64,000 bases of DNA from the NCBI RefSeq assembly GCF_003403015.1, contig NZ_QURL01000006.1, positions 1 through 64,000 of the forward strand. Direction: 5' to 3'. Made by a program: the position numbers and the translations under genes. Positions 18,746-26,953 of the stretch are shown one piece after another. Positions within the stretch are counted from its first letter, which is position 1. The number at the start of each line of letters is the position of its first letter. This DNA is from Fulvimarina endophytica. Lineage in GTDB: Bacteria > Pseudomonadota > Alphaproteobacteria > Rhizobiales > Rhizobiaceae. The notes under the pieces are model-generated. The model searched no databases, was not told where the DNA came from, and was given only the letters and a program-made list of their open reading frames with translations.

Positions 18746-19213
18746 ATGAACGAGCACAAGCAATATGTGACCCTCGGCGTCGCGGATGCGGTCTTCGCCA
18801 TCCCCGTCGCGCGGGTCCAGGAGATCCTGGAGCCGCAGCCGACGACCCGCATGCCGCGCGCGCCCTCCGACTTTCTCGGAATGATCGACGTGCGCGGGCA
18901 GAACATCCCGGTCGTCGATCTGCGCCTTCGCCTCGAAATGCCGGGTGCCGAAGATACCAAGGACACGCGCATCCTCGTTCTTGACGTCGCGACGAAGACC
19001 GGCATGCGCAAGATCGCGCTCAGGGCTGACCGGGTGTTCGAGGTCGCCGAGCTCGACGAGGCGGTGCTCGAGCCGCCGGCGGAAGTCGGCAGGGGCTGGC
19101 GTTCGGACTGCATCGAGGGCGTCGGGCGTCGCAATGGCGGCTTCGTCATGGTCTTCGACCTGGACCTCCTCTTCCATACCGCCGACCTCTCGGGGGCCCA
19201 GGCGGCTGCCTGA
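18746..19213 (+). CDS. cheW: CheW-like adaptor protein (second copy)
   Basis: CheW-domain protein of about 155 residues with VARVQEILEPQPTTRMPRA and FLGMIDVRGQNIPVVDLRLR, the usual CheW hallmarks. The ATG at 18746 has a GGAG ribosome site nine bases upstream; an ATG six codons earlier (18728) is possible but lacks one. It lies between the first cheW and cheB on the same strand, so both adaptors should be made with the CheA encoded here. Confidence 0.9.
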   Translation: MNEHKQYVTLGVADAVFAIPVARVQEILEPQPTTRMPRAPSDFLGMIDVRGQNIPVVDLRLRLEMPGAEDTKDTRILVLDVATKTGMRKIALRADRVFEVAELDEAVLEPPAEVGRGWRSDCIEGVGRRNGGFVMVFDLDLLFHTADLSGAQAAA

Positions 19214-19335
19214 GGACCCGTAGGATACGGAAACGACCGGCCCGCGCGACGTGCGGGCCACTGCGACGGGAGGCCGGGCGAGGCGGCGGCGAGTGTCCGC
19301 CTCCTCAAGGCCGAGGGGTTCGAGGAGTAGCGCAG

Positions 19336-20496
19336 ATGGCACAGGCGACCGCAGAGGGCCACCGGCAGAAGATCAGGGCGATGATCGTCGACGACAGCGC
19401 CTCCGTGCGCACGACACTGAGCGCGATCCTGTCCGCCGATCCCGAGATCGAGGTGATCGCGGTCGCCTCCGATCCCTATCATGCCGCAGCCAAGATCCGC
19501 GACGAGATCCCCGACGTCCTCTTCCTCGATATCGAGATGCCGAGAATGGACGGGCTGACCTTCCTGAAGAAGATCATGGCCCAGAAGCCGATCCCGGTGG
19601 TCATCTGCTCGAGCCTTGCCGAACAGGGATCGGACGTGATGATGGAGGCGCTCGCGGCCGGCGCCGTCGACGTGATCGGCAAGCCGAAGGTCCACACCGC
19701 CCAGTTCCTCAACGATTCGCGCATGCTGATCTGCGACGTGGCCAAGGCTGCGGCCCATGCCCGGGTGAGGCGCGGTGCCCGCCGGGACGCAAGGATGCAG
19801 GTCGAGGCCAAGCATCTGGCCGACGTGATCATTCCGCCCCTGTCGCCGACCCGCCAGGCGAGCCTGCGCGATGGGATGCCGAAGACCGAACCCCTCGTCT
19901 GCATCGGTGCCTCGACCGGGGGAACCGAAGCGCTGGCACGGGTGCTCTCCGCGCTTCCGGCCGACAGCCCGGCGATCCTCGTCGTCCAGCACATGCCCGA
20001 GAAGTTCACCACCGCCTTCGCGCGCCGGCTCAACTCCATGTGCGCCGTCGAGGTGCGCGAGGCGGCCGATGGCGACGTGGTCCTGCCGGGCCGGGTGCTG
20101 GTCGCGCCGGGCAATTATCACATGCTCCTCAACCGCGCCGGCTCGCGCTACACCGTGAGCATCGATGAGGGCGCCTTCGTCTCGCGCCACCGCCCCTCGG
20201 TGGACGTGCTCTTCCGCTCGGCCGCCCAGAGGGCGGGCGCGAACGCCATTGGCATCCTTCTCACCGGCATGGGCGACGACGGGGCGAGCGGACTGCGCGA
20301 GATGCGCGACATGGGCTCGCGCACCATCGCCCAGGACGAGGCCTCGTGCATCGTCTTCGGCATGCCGCGCGAGGCGATCGAGCGGGGCGGGGCCGAAATG
20401 GTGCTGCCCCTCGACCGCATCGCGTCCGAGATCGGCCGGCCGGTCCACCATGGCCTCCCGGCCCGCGTCTCGCCCAGCGAACGGATCGCATCGTGA
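19336..20496 (+). CDS. cheB: Chemoreceptor methylesterase/response regulator CheB
   Basis: 386-residue CheB. The receiver domain (about residues 13-130) has phospho-acceptor Asp65 (LFLDIEMPRMDG). The C-terminal methylesterase domain has the catalytic triad Ser193 (GASTGGTEAL), His219 (VVQHMP) and Asp315 (GMGDDG). It demethylates or deamidates receptor glutamates when phosphorylated. No CheR methyltransferase gene is present in the window, so the partner enzyme must be elsewhere or the system is unusual. The stop overlaps the following start (GTGA). Confidence 0.94.
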   Translation: MAQATAEGHRQKIRAMIVDDSASVRTTLSAILSADPEIEVIAVASDPYHAAAKIRDEIPDVLFLDIEMPRMDGLTFLKKIMAQKPIPVVICSSLAEQGSDVMMEALAAGAVDVIGKPKVHTAQFLNDSRMLICDVAKAAAHARVRRGARRDARMQVEAKHLADVIIPPLSPTRQASLRDGMPKTEPLVCIGASTGGTEALARVLSALPADSPAILVVQHMPEKFTTAFARRLNSMCAVEVREAADGDVVLPGRVLVAPGNYHMLLNRAGSRYTVSIDEGAFVSRHRPSVDVLFRSAAQRAGANAIGILLTGMGDDGASGLREMRDMGSRTIAQDEASCIVFGMPREAIERGGAEMVLPLDRIASEIGRPVHHGLPARVSPSERIAS

Positions 20497-22283
20497 GCGC
20501 CCTCGTCGATTACCGGCTCGACGAGACCGACGAACCTGCGGCCGAAGCCGCCCCAAGTGAGGCGGCGCAGGAGCGGTCGCTCGCCCGCTTGCGCGAACGT
20601 CTGGAATCGACGACGGCCGAGATCGAGACCATCTTTCTCGGCGTCGGCCAGCGGCTGATCGATGCCGTCGGTCTTCTCTCGGACATGCGCGGTGCCTTCG
20701 CCTCGGTCAGCCGGGCGCATGAGGGACCTGAGCTGGCGAAGGCCGAGACGGCGATCCGGGCCCTCGTCGACGAGGCCGACAAGCTGATCGAGGGCACGCG
20801 GCACGAGCGCGGCCTCATCGAGGTCCTGAGCAGCGAGGCGAAGGCCGCCTCGATGCCGCTCGCCGATCTGCGCCGCACGGTCTCGATGATCGGCGCCATC
20901 GCCATGAACGCGCGCGTCATCGCCGCCGGCATCAAGAGCGGCAACGAGAGCGAGCTCAGCGTCTTCACCGACGACGTGGTGGAACTCGCCCGGCGGGCGG
21001 GCAAGCTCGTCGAACAGCTTCGCGAGGGCCGCGACGCCTTGTCGGTCCTCCTCAACGACGCCCTCGTGTCGGGGCGCGGTTTCGAGGCGGGTTTCGTCGC
21101 CGTCACCAGCGACCTGCGCGCCCGCGTCGAGCGCAGCCTCGAACGGGCGAGCATGGAACGGGCCGAATGCGCGGCCATCGACAAGGAGGCCGGTTCTGCC
21201 TCCGATGCGCGCTCGCGCGAGATTTCCGGGATCGTCGGCCGGCTCCAGATCGGCGACAACACCCGCCAGCGCCTCGAGCATATCGCGGCAGCGCTCGCCC
21301 TGATCGATCGCGAACCGGCCATGCGCGGCCTCCTCACCACGCTGGAGACCCGGCAACTGGCGGACACTCACGAGCGCCTGGTCGAGGAGACCGAGGCGAT
21401 CCGCGATGCGCTCGGTTGTCTGGCCGCCGATGTCGAGATGTCCTTCTCCGAACTCAGCGGGCGCCTCGGATCGCGCGACGGACGGGCAGGGGTTTCGGCG
21501 GTCGGCGAACTGGCCAGGGATATCGGCGAAGCCTCGGACGGGCTCGATCGCTCCGAGGCCGCGCATGAGGGCGTCGAGCGGCTGGCCGGCGCGATCCTCG
21601 AAAAGGTCGAGAGCCTCGACGCCTGTTCCAGCGAACTGCACGTTCTCGAATTCGAGATGCGGCTCGTCAGCCTCAACACCGCGCTCACCTGTTCCAAGCT
21701 CGGCGAGGACGGGCGGGCCCTCGCCGTCGTCTCGCTCCAGATCCGCGATCTGGTGAGCGAGATGGTCGGCCAGCTCGAAGAGGTCAAGAATGCCTTGGGC
21801 CGGGTCGGCGAGACGGCGTCCGGCCTTTCGGAATCCCGCGAGACCGAAGCCGGACGCACGGTCTCGGGCCTTGTCGGCGAGGCCCGATCGAGCCTCGGCG
21901 TCCTCCAGGGCGTGGAGGGCCAGTTGAGCGAGGCGGGAACGGCGCTGAAGGACGTGGGCAAGCGGATCGGGAGCCTCGCACGCGAGGCCGACCGGGCGCT
22001 CGACCGCCAGCGCGGCCTCGTTCTGACCTTGAGCGAAATCGCCGAAGACCTCGACACCGGAATGGCCTCCTTCGAAGCGTCCGACACGCCGGTCGAGGCG
22101 CTCCAGACGCTGGACGTCCTGCGCCGGACCTACACGATGGACGACGAGCGCCGGATCCACGACGGGGTCGTGGCCGACATCTTCCCCGATGCCGGCTCCG
22201 CCGCGAAAGGACCGCAGGAGACAGGCGCGACGGCGTCGTCCGGCGAGGGATCGGCCGACGATCTCGACGACGTCCTGTTCTGA
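20493..22283 (+). CDS. Soluble MCP-like coiled-coil protein with two degenerate receptor-tip motifs
   Basis: 596-residue, mostly helical protein without membrane segments or signal peptide. Residues about 131-167 (including AIAMNARVIAAG and VFTDDVVELAR) and about 387-424 (including RLVSLNTALTCSKLGEDGRA and LQIRDLV) each resemble the MCP signalling hairpin (pattern LLALNAAIEAARAGE..GRGFAVVA.EVR), but both are degenerate. Residues 251-264 carry LQIGDNTRQRLEH, and the protein ends in an acidic DDLDDVLF. The GTG start overlaps the cheB stop, so it is produced with the Che proteins. It may be a cytoplasmic receptor, an array scaffold or a CheY-interacting output protein. No full family assignment is made. 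Confidence 0.75.
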   Translation: MSALVDYRLDETDEPAAEAAPSEAAQERSLARLRERLESTTAEIETIFLGVGQRLIDAVGLLSDMRGAFASVSRAHEGPELAKAETAIRALVDEADKLIEGTRHERGLIEVLSSEAKAASMPLADLRRTVSMIGAIAMNARVIAAGIKSGNESELSVFTDDVVELARRAGKLVEQLREGRDALSVLLNDALVSGRGFEAGFVAVTSDLRARVERSLERASMERAECAAIDKEAGSASDARSREISGIVGRLQIGDNTRQRLEHIAAALALIDREPAMRGLLTTLETRQLADTHERLVEETEAIRDALGCLAADVEMSFSELSGRLGSRDGRAGVSAVGELARDIGEASDGLDRSEAAHEGVERLAGAILEKVESLDACSSELHVLEFEMRLVSLNTALTCSKLGEDGRALAVVSLQIRDLVSEMVGQLEEVKNALGRVGETASGLSESRETEAGRTVSGLVGEARSSLGVLQGVEGQLSEAGTALKDVGKRIGSLAREADRALDRQRGLVLTLSEIAEDLDTGMASFEASDTPVEALQTLDVLRRTYTMDDERRIHDGVVADIFPDAGSAAKGPQETGATASSGEGSADDLDDVLF

Positions 22284-22327
22284 AGAAAGAACGGCCCGGG
22301 ATCGAAGGCTTTATGATCGAAGGGGAG

Positions 22328-22358
22328 AGGGCGCCGGGTTTTCGCGGGCGCCCTTTCC
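22328..22358 (+). terminator. Rho-independent terminator of the che operon
   Basis: AGGGCGCC (22328-22335) pairs perfectly with GGCGCCCT (22347-22354), followed by a short pyrimidine run. It lies 45 bases after the last gene of the chemosensory operon. Confidence 0.65.
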
Positions 22359-22565
22359 TCGTTCGAGGCGCACGGTGTCGTCCTCGCCGCGATCGCGGGC
22401 GACTGGCGCAGCGATGGCGACGGCGTTGTCACGGCGAACCGGTTCGGGCACGATACCGGCCTCGACATCCATCCGGGCGACCTGCTCGGCGCGGAAGAAC
22501 CGAGACTCATTGTTCGTGACGACGATCGGGTGGCCCAAGGCGGTTCCGGTCCCGCCGGCCCTTAG
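22341..22565 (+). pseudogene. Coding-like fragment lacking a start codon
   Basis: Frame starting with ttc at 22362 reads open to a TAG at 22563-22565, with strongly GC-ending third codon positions and a protein-like sequence (AGDWRSDGDGVVTANRFGHD, then IHPGDLLGAEEPRLIVRDDD). In this frame a stop lies at 22314 and no ATG, GTG or TTG occurs before the coding-like part. It therefore looks like the 3' remnant of a gene, or a gene with a frameshifted 5' end. The product was not recognised. Confidence 0.35.
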
Positions 22566-22762
22566 ACGAGCTTGTAAACGCAGGCCGAGCGACGGCCGAG
22601 TTCGGTGATTTCGAGAAGACCCTGATGATCGGCCCAGCGGGCGAGGTCCTTTTCGACGAGGTCGCGCGCGGATGCGGGCGTCTCGGTGCGCACGGGTCCC
22701 TCGCGAAAGAGGCGGTCGAGAAGCACAGCCTCGGCGGCGTTCAGTTCCAGGGGTTTGTCCAT
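22562..22762 (-). CDS. Small hypothetical protein (66 aa)
   Basis: 66-residue protein beginning MDKPLELNAAEAVLLDRLFR and ending in ACVYKLV. Charged helical N-terminal half, then an LLEITELGRRSACVY strand-like end; the pattern suggests a small winged-helix-like fold, but this is not certain. It has an ATG, high-GC third positions and is convergent with the fragment before it. It stands alone, divergent from the ferritin-like gene. No function can be assigned. Confidence 0.55.
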   Translation of the reverse strand: MDKPLELNAAEAVLLDRLFREGPVRTETPASARDLVEKDLARWADHQGLLEITELGRRSACVYKLV

Positions 22763-23127
22763 TCTTCGGTTCCTGCCAGAGCGTGGGGTGCCGAACCGGA
22801 ACGGTTCGAACCCATGCTTACCGCGGGCGGGAAGCGCGAAAAATCAAATGCGATAATTTCGCGGCCGTCTCGCGCCCTGCGAGACCGCTTTCATTGGGCG
22901 GCGAACGTTTTCGATCGGCTGCCGGATCGTGCCCCCGGCGCAGGCAAGGCCCGGCCCGTCGCCCCCCGGATCGCCGCCGATCCAGGCCTTTGCGGAATTT
23001 TCTGACGCGACGTCGTTTCGAAGACATGGTTAGGGCGGAAGCGAAACGGTTTCTTTCACGCCGGAACGCTTCGGTCCGCTTACCTTTGTTCTCGCAGACT
23101 TCACGACCATCAGGAAGGACTTTTGCC
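22763..23127. other. Intergenic stretch between divergent small protein and ferritin-like genes
   Basis: No supported gene is present. A GGTTCGAACC-like palindrome near 22800-22812 recalls a tRNA T-arm, but no cloverleaf could be built. The right half (22850-23110) is relatively AT-rich and probably carries the ferritin-like gene promoter; a GGAAC element at 23063 has no good partner at the expected distance. Confidence 0.45.
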
Positions 23128-23577
23128 ATGGCGACCCTTGTCGGACGCGAAGGCGATCTCGAAGGCCTCGTGACGGATCTCATTCGTCTGGAGCGCGACG
23201 CGCTGGCGGCTTACGATTCGACGATCGGGAAACTGTCGGATGCCGCGTTGAAGACGCAGGTTTCCGAATTTCGCGAAGACCACAAGCAGCATCTGGATAT
23301 GCTCGACTTCATGGCCCGTGATCTGTCCATCGACCCGCCGCAGGAGGGGGATGCGAAGGAATGGCTGACCACCGGCAAGATCGCTCTCGCCGGCCTCGTC
23401 GGCGATGGGGCCATTCTCAAGGCGATGAAGACCAACGAAGACGATACCGTGAAGGCCTATGAGCGAGCGAACGAGCATCGCGATGCCGACCAGCGATCGC
23501 GCGAGTTCTTCGCCAAGGCGCTCGCCGACGAAAAGCGTCATCGCGACTGGATGACCCGAACCGCGGACGCGCTCTGA
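23128..23577 (+). CDS. Ferritin-like four-helix protein (DUF2383-type)
   Basis: 149-residue all-helical protein. It carries ferritin-like carboxylate/His positions: ERDALAAYDS near residue 20, EFREDHKQHLDML near 47-59, AYERANEHRDAD near 110-122 and a C-terminal EKRHRDWM. Such PA2169/DUF2383-type proteins are stress-induced ferritin-like proteins of uncertain activity. An AGGAAGGA ribosome site precedes the ATG. It lies just upstream of a manganese catalase, suggesting a shared oxidative-stress setting, although the 142-base gap allows separate promoters. Confidence 0.75.
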   Translation: MATLVGREGDLEGLVTDLIRLERDALAAYDSTIGKLSDAALKTQVSEFREDHKQHLDMLDFMARDLSIDPPQEGDAKEWLTTGKIALAGLVGDGAILKAMKTNEDDTVKAYERANEHRDADQRSREFFAKALADEKRHRDWMTRTADAL

Positions 23578-23719
23578 GACGAGGGGCCACGCCCGACCGG
23601 CGCGCCCCGTCTCACCACCGGACCAACCACACGAAACGAGACCTGACGGCAAGGGCCTTGCTCTCGCCGAAGGAATCGATCGTGCCATTCCCTCGAAGTC
23701 CCAACCGAAAGATCGACCG

Positions 23720-24544
23720 ATGTTTCATCATTCCTCGAAGCTTCAATACACCGTCCGTGTCGACACCCCCGATCCCCAGTTCGCCAAGCTGCTCCAGCAG
23801 GCGATCGGCGGCATCGAAGGCGAGATCCGCGTGGCGATGCAGTACTTTTTCCAGGCCATGGGCGCGCGCGGCGACAGCCGCATCCGCGACATGCTGATCT
23901 CGACGGCGACGGAAGAACTCTCCCATATCGAGTTCCTCGGCCATGCGGTCGCGCTCAATCTCGAAGGCGCACCGGTCACCGATCAGGAGGAAGCGGCCAA
24001 GGACCCGGTGGTCAACGCCATTCTCGGCGGCGCCAATCCGCGCCATCTCCTGTCCTCGGGCCTGTCGGCGATGCCGGTGAACGCCAACGGCGTGCCCTTC
24101 GACATGAGCCATATCTACGCGACCGGCAATATCGGCGCGGACATGCTGGCGAACGCTACCGCCGAGGCCGGCGGCCGCGTGCTTGCCTCGCGTCTCTACA
24201 ACTGGACGTCGGATGCCGGGATGAAGGACATGCTCTCCTTCCTGATTGCCCGCGACACCTATCACCAGCAACAGTGGCTCGCGGTGATCGAGGAACTGGG
24301 CGGCATGGCTGCAGCCTTGCCGATCCCCAATTCGACCCCTCAGGATCACGAGGCGATGAAGCACTCCTACTATTATCTCAACACGCTTCTCGACAAGAAG
24401 GCCCCGGAAGGGCGCTGGTCGTCAGGCCCCTCGCTGGACGGGCGCGCCGAGTTCCACGTCGTGGATCAGCCGGCGCCAGAAGGCCAGGAGCCCGATCTCG
24501 GCAAGGCCCGGCCCAATTCCGGCGCCCAGACCGAGCAGATCTGA
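23720..24544 (+). CDS. Manganese catalase (non-heme)
   Basis: 274-residue di-manganese catalase that disproportionates hydrogen peroxide. The ferritin-like ligand set is visible: Glu35 (GEIRVAMQYFFQAM), Glu66 and His69 (TEELSHIEF), Glu149 (TAEAGGR) and His182 (DTYHQQQW). The C-terminal tail is Pro/Gly-rich, as in other family members. It needs no heme and probably protects during stress or stationary phase. It is convergent with truB. Identification is strong; the regulator is unknown. Confidence 0.93.
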   Translation: MFHHSSKLQYTVRVDTPDPQFAKLLQQAIGGIEGEIRVAMQYFFQAMGARGDSRIRDMLISTATEELSHIEFLGHAVALNLEGAPVTDQEEAAKDPVVNAILGGANPRHLLSSGLSAMPVNANGVPFDMSHIYATGNIGADMLANATAEAGGRVLASRLYNWTSDAGMKDMLSFLIARDTYHQQQWLAVIEELGGMAAALPIPNSTPQDHEAMKHSYYYLNTLLDKKAPEGRWSSGPSLDGRAEFHVVDQPAPEGQEPDLGKARPNSGAQTEQI

Positions 24545-24567
24545 GAGACGTCACTGGGCGGGGCGCG

Positions 24568-25554
24568 TCAGCCCCGTCCGCCGAAGACGCGCTTGGGGTG
24601 GAACGAGCCCTGCTCGACCGCTCCGAGCGCGATCAGCCGGCCATGGCCGGTGGCGAAGGCCTCCTCGCAGAAGGCCGGCGCATCGCGGCCCTTCAGGAGC
24701 ACCGAATTGCCGGAGAGGACGCGGGCGGCCTGATCGTCGCTGAGCATGACCTCGTAGAGATCCGAGAGGGCCGCTTCCGGCTCGATCAGATATTCGTCGA
24801 GGGGGCCGAAATCCATGATTCTCGCCTTCGCGCCGGACTCGATCGCCTCCTCGGTCAGCTCCTCCCGGTTCTCGTCGGCAACGTCCAGAAGTTCGTCGAG
24901 GGGGATCATGTCCGCTTCCTCGAACGCGCCCACGGCCGTGCGCCGCAGATCGGTCACATGGCCGAAGCATCCGAGATCGCGTCCGAGATCGCGGGCGATG
25001 GCGCGCACATAGGTGCCCTTGCCGCATTCGGCCTCGAAGACGGCGGTATCGGCATCGGGCGCCTCCACGAGATCGAGCCGGTGGACGGTGACCACGCGGC
25101 TTTCGATCTCCACGGTCTCGCCGCTGCGGGCGAGATCATAGGCGCGCTCGCCGCCGATCTTGATCGCCGAAAAGGCGGGCGGCACCTGTTCGATCTCGCC
25201 GGTATAGTCGGCAAGGAGATCGCGGATCGCGTCCCGGCTCGGCCGGGCGTCGGATGTCTCGATCGCCTCGCCCTCGGTGTCGTCGGTCGAGGTCTGGATG
25301 CCCCAGCGCACGGTGAACCGGTAGGTCTTGCGGCCGTCCATCACATAGGGAACGGTCTTGGTGGCATCGCCGAAGGCGATCGGCAGCATGCCCGAGGCGA
25401 GCGGGTCGAGCGTGCCCGCATGGCCGCATTTCTGCGCGAAGTAGAGCCATTTCAGCTTGCCGACGCAATCGGTCGAGCCCATGCCCTTCGGCTTGTCGAG
25501 AATGACCCAGCCATTGATCGGCCGGCCCTTCGGCTTCTTGCCCCGCCGCGCCAT
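24568..25554 (-). CDS. truB: tRNA pseudouridine-55 synthase TruB
   Basis: Makes pseudouridine 55 in the tRNA T-loop. The catalytic Asp50 is in [14 protein letters not shown], the start segment [15 protein letters not shown] is typical, and RYTF-type and [12 protein letters not shown] motifs follow. 328 residues, normal length. The start ATG shares one base with the rbfA stop (TGATG). rpsO, which usually follows truB, is absent; the next gene downstream is convergent manganese catalase. Confidence 0.95.
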   Translation of the reverse strand: MARRGKKPKGRPINGWVILDKPKGMGSTDCVGKLKWLYFAQKCGHAGTLDPLASGMLPIAFGDATKTVPYVMDGRKTYRFTVRWGIQTSTDDTEGEAIETSDARPSRDAIRDLLADYTGEIEQVPPAFSAIKIGGERAYDLARSGETVEIESRVVTVHRLDLVEAPDADTAVFEAECGKGTYVRAIARDLGRDLGCFGHVTDLRRTAVGAFEEADMIPLDELLDVADENREELTEEAIESGAKARIMDFGPLDEYLIEPEAALSDLYEVMLSDDQAARVLSGNSVLLKGRDAPAFCEEAFATGHGRLIALGAVEQGSFHPKRVFGGRG

Positions 25555-25991
25555 CAGTTCGTCTCCCGGCCGCTCGCGCCGCCCTCGTCCTCGTCCTCGT
25601 CGACGAGGTCTTGCTGCACCTCCGGCGACTTCAGGAGCGCGTCGATGCGGGCGAAGTTGTCGAAGGAGGTGTCTTCGCGGAAGCGGATTTCAGGCATGTA
25701 CTTCATCTGTCTGAGGGAAGGCGTGACCCGGCCTCGGATGAAGCGGGCGTTCTGGTTGAGCGCCTTGATGAAGGGCTCGATATCCTCCTGGCCGAGCACG
25801 GTCACGTAGGCGGTCGCGATCTTGAGGTCCGGCGACATGCGCACCTCGGTGACCGAGACGACGGCGCGCTCGAGCACGGGGTCGCGGATGTCGCCGCGCT
25901 GCATGACCTCGGTGAGGGCGTGGCGGACCTTTTCGCCGACGGAAAGCTGCCGCTGGCTGGGGCCGGCATTGGGTTTGGATCGGGGTGCCAT
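25554..25991 (-). CDS. rbfA: Ribosome-binding factor A
   Basis: 145-residue 30S maturation factor with the KH-like fold: [20 protein letters not shown] at the start, [18 protein letters not shown] in the middle and [19 protein letters not shown] near the end, then an acidic tail (DEDEDEGG). The ATG at 25991 is preferred over upstream codons that give an unconserved leader. It is coupled to truB. infB, its usual upstream neighbour, is not here. Confidence 0.94.
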   Translation of the reverse strand: MAPRSKPNAGPSQRQLSVGEKVRHALTEVMQRGDIRDPVLERAVVSVTEVRMSPDLKIATAYVTVLGQEDIEPFIKALNQNARFIRGRVTPSLRQMKYMPEIRFREDTSFDNFARIDALLKSPEVQQDLVDEDEDEGGASGRETN

Positions 25992-26328
25992 AGGGTCTTT
26001 CGTCTTCTCGCCCGCGCAAAGGGTGGGCGGCGCGTGGATCGCGCCGCAAACCGTCGACGCCGCGCGCCCCGGCCTTCCAGGGGCCGTGGTCCGAGCGGAT
26101 CGGTCGGGCAATGGTTCATTCGTCTGCCGGCAAGGATCGGACTTGCCCGGCGCAAGGTTTCAGGCTGCGTGTCCTGATGGTTTCGCCCGGCGATGTCAAC
26201 TCCCGGCCGAGACGACCGGATAGGCATGCCCCGCCATGGACGCACAGGTTGCGGGTCCGGCACCCGGCCGTCTGAAGGCGACGTGAGGCCGGCCGGCTCC
26301 GGCGTTCAAAAATCCGAGATGCCGGCGG
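25992..26328. other. Intergenic stretch between leuD and rbfA
   Basis: About 340 bases between two leftward genes. No coding region with a plausible start was seen. It should contain the rbfA-truB promoter, because the usual infB gene is missing upstream. No terminator for a preceding gene was clear. Confidence 0.45.
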
Positions 26329-26949
26329 TTAGACGATCGGCGCGCGGTCGTAGAGCCAGGGCGTGATGCGGCGCTGCTTCTCCTCGAAGGCGGCGATCGC
26401 CTCCGCCTCGTCGAGGGTCTGGCCGATCTCGTCGAGCCCGCGCAGGAGCGCGTCGCGCCGGTAGTCCTCGATCTCGAAGGAGAACACCGTTCCGTCCGCC
26501 AGCCGGACCTCCTGCGCCATGAGATCGACGGTGACCTCCTCGCCGCGCCTTGCGGCCTGCATCACCACGTCGACCTCGTCCGGGGCGAGAACCACCGGCA
26601 GAATGCCGTTCTTGAAGCAGTTGTTGTAGTGGATGTCGGCATAGGAGATCGCGATCACCGCGCGGATGCCGAAATCGTACATGGCCCAGGGCGAATGCTC
26701 GCGCGAGGAGCCGCAGCCCCAGTTCTCCAGGCTCACGATGATCGAGGCGTTGCGCCAGGGCTCCTGGTTGAGGACGAAGTCCGGATTTTCCGAACCGTCC
26801 GGCCGGAACCGGTGCTCCTGGAAGAGTGACCAGGCAAGGCCCTTCTTGGTCACCGCCTTCAGCACCTGCTTGGGCGTGATCATGTCGGTGTCGACATTGT
26901 TGATCGGTATGGGGGCGGCGATGCCCGTGACGCTCACGAACTTTTCCAT
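26329..26949 (-). CDS. leuD: 3-isopropylmalate dehydratase small subunit
   Basis: 206-residue small subunit of isopropylmalate isomerase in leucine synthesis, starting MEKFVSVTGIAAPIPINNVD with the characteristic NVDTDMITPKQ and the NWGCGSSREHSPWA active-site segment near residues 67-80. It pairs with LeuC, whose gene ends four bases upstream. The ATG at 26949 gives the conserved N-terminus. Confidence 0.96.
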   Translation of the reverse strand: MEKFVSVTGIAAPIPINNVDTDMITPKQVLKAVTKKGLAWSLFQEHRFRPDGSENPDFVLNQEPWRNASIIVSLENWGCGSSREHSPWAMYDFGIRAVIAISYADIHYNNCFKNGILPVVLAPDEVDVVMQAARRGEEVTVDLMAQEVRLADGTVFSFEIEDYRRDALLRGLDEIGQTLDEAEAIAAFEEKQRRITPWLYDRAPIV

Positions 26950-26953
26950 GACT

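Noticed and set aside
20148-22160. 670-codon minus-strand open frame opposite the MCP-like gene
   Set aside because: Shadow of a gene with better codon usage and operon context.
22311-22538. 75-codon minus-strand frame after the che operon
   Set aside because: The plus-strand frame has clearly stronger third-position GC bias, so this is its antisense shadow.
22796-22812. GGTTCGAACC palindrome resembling a tRNA T-arm
   Set aside because: No acceptor stem, D-arm or anticodon arm could be paired around it.
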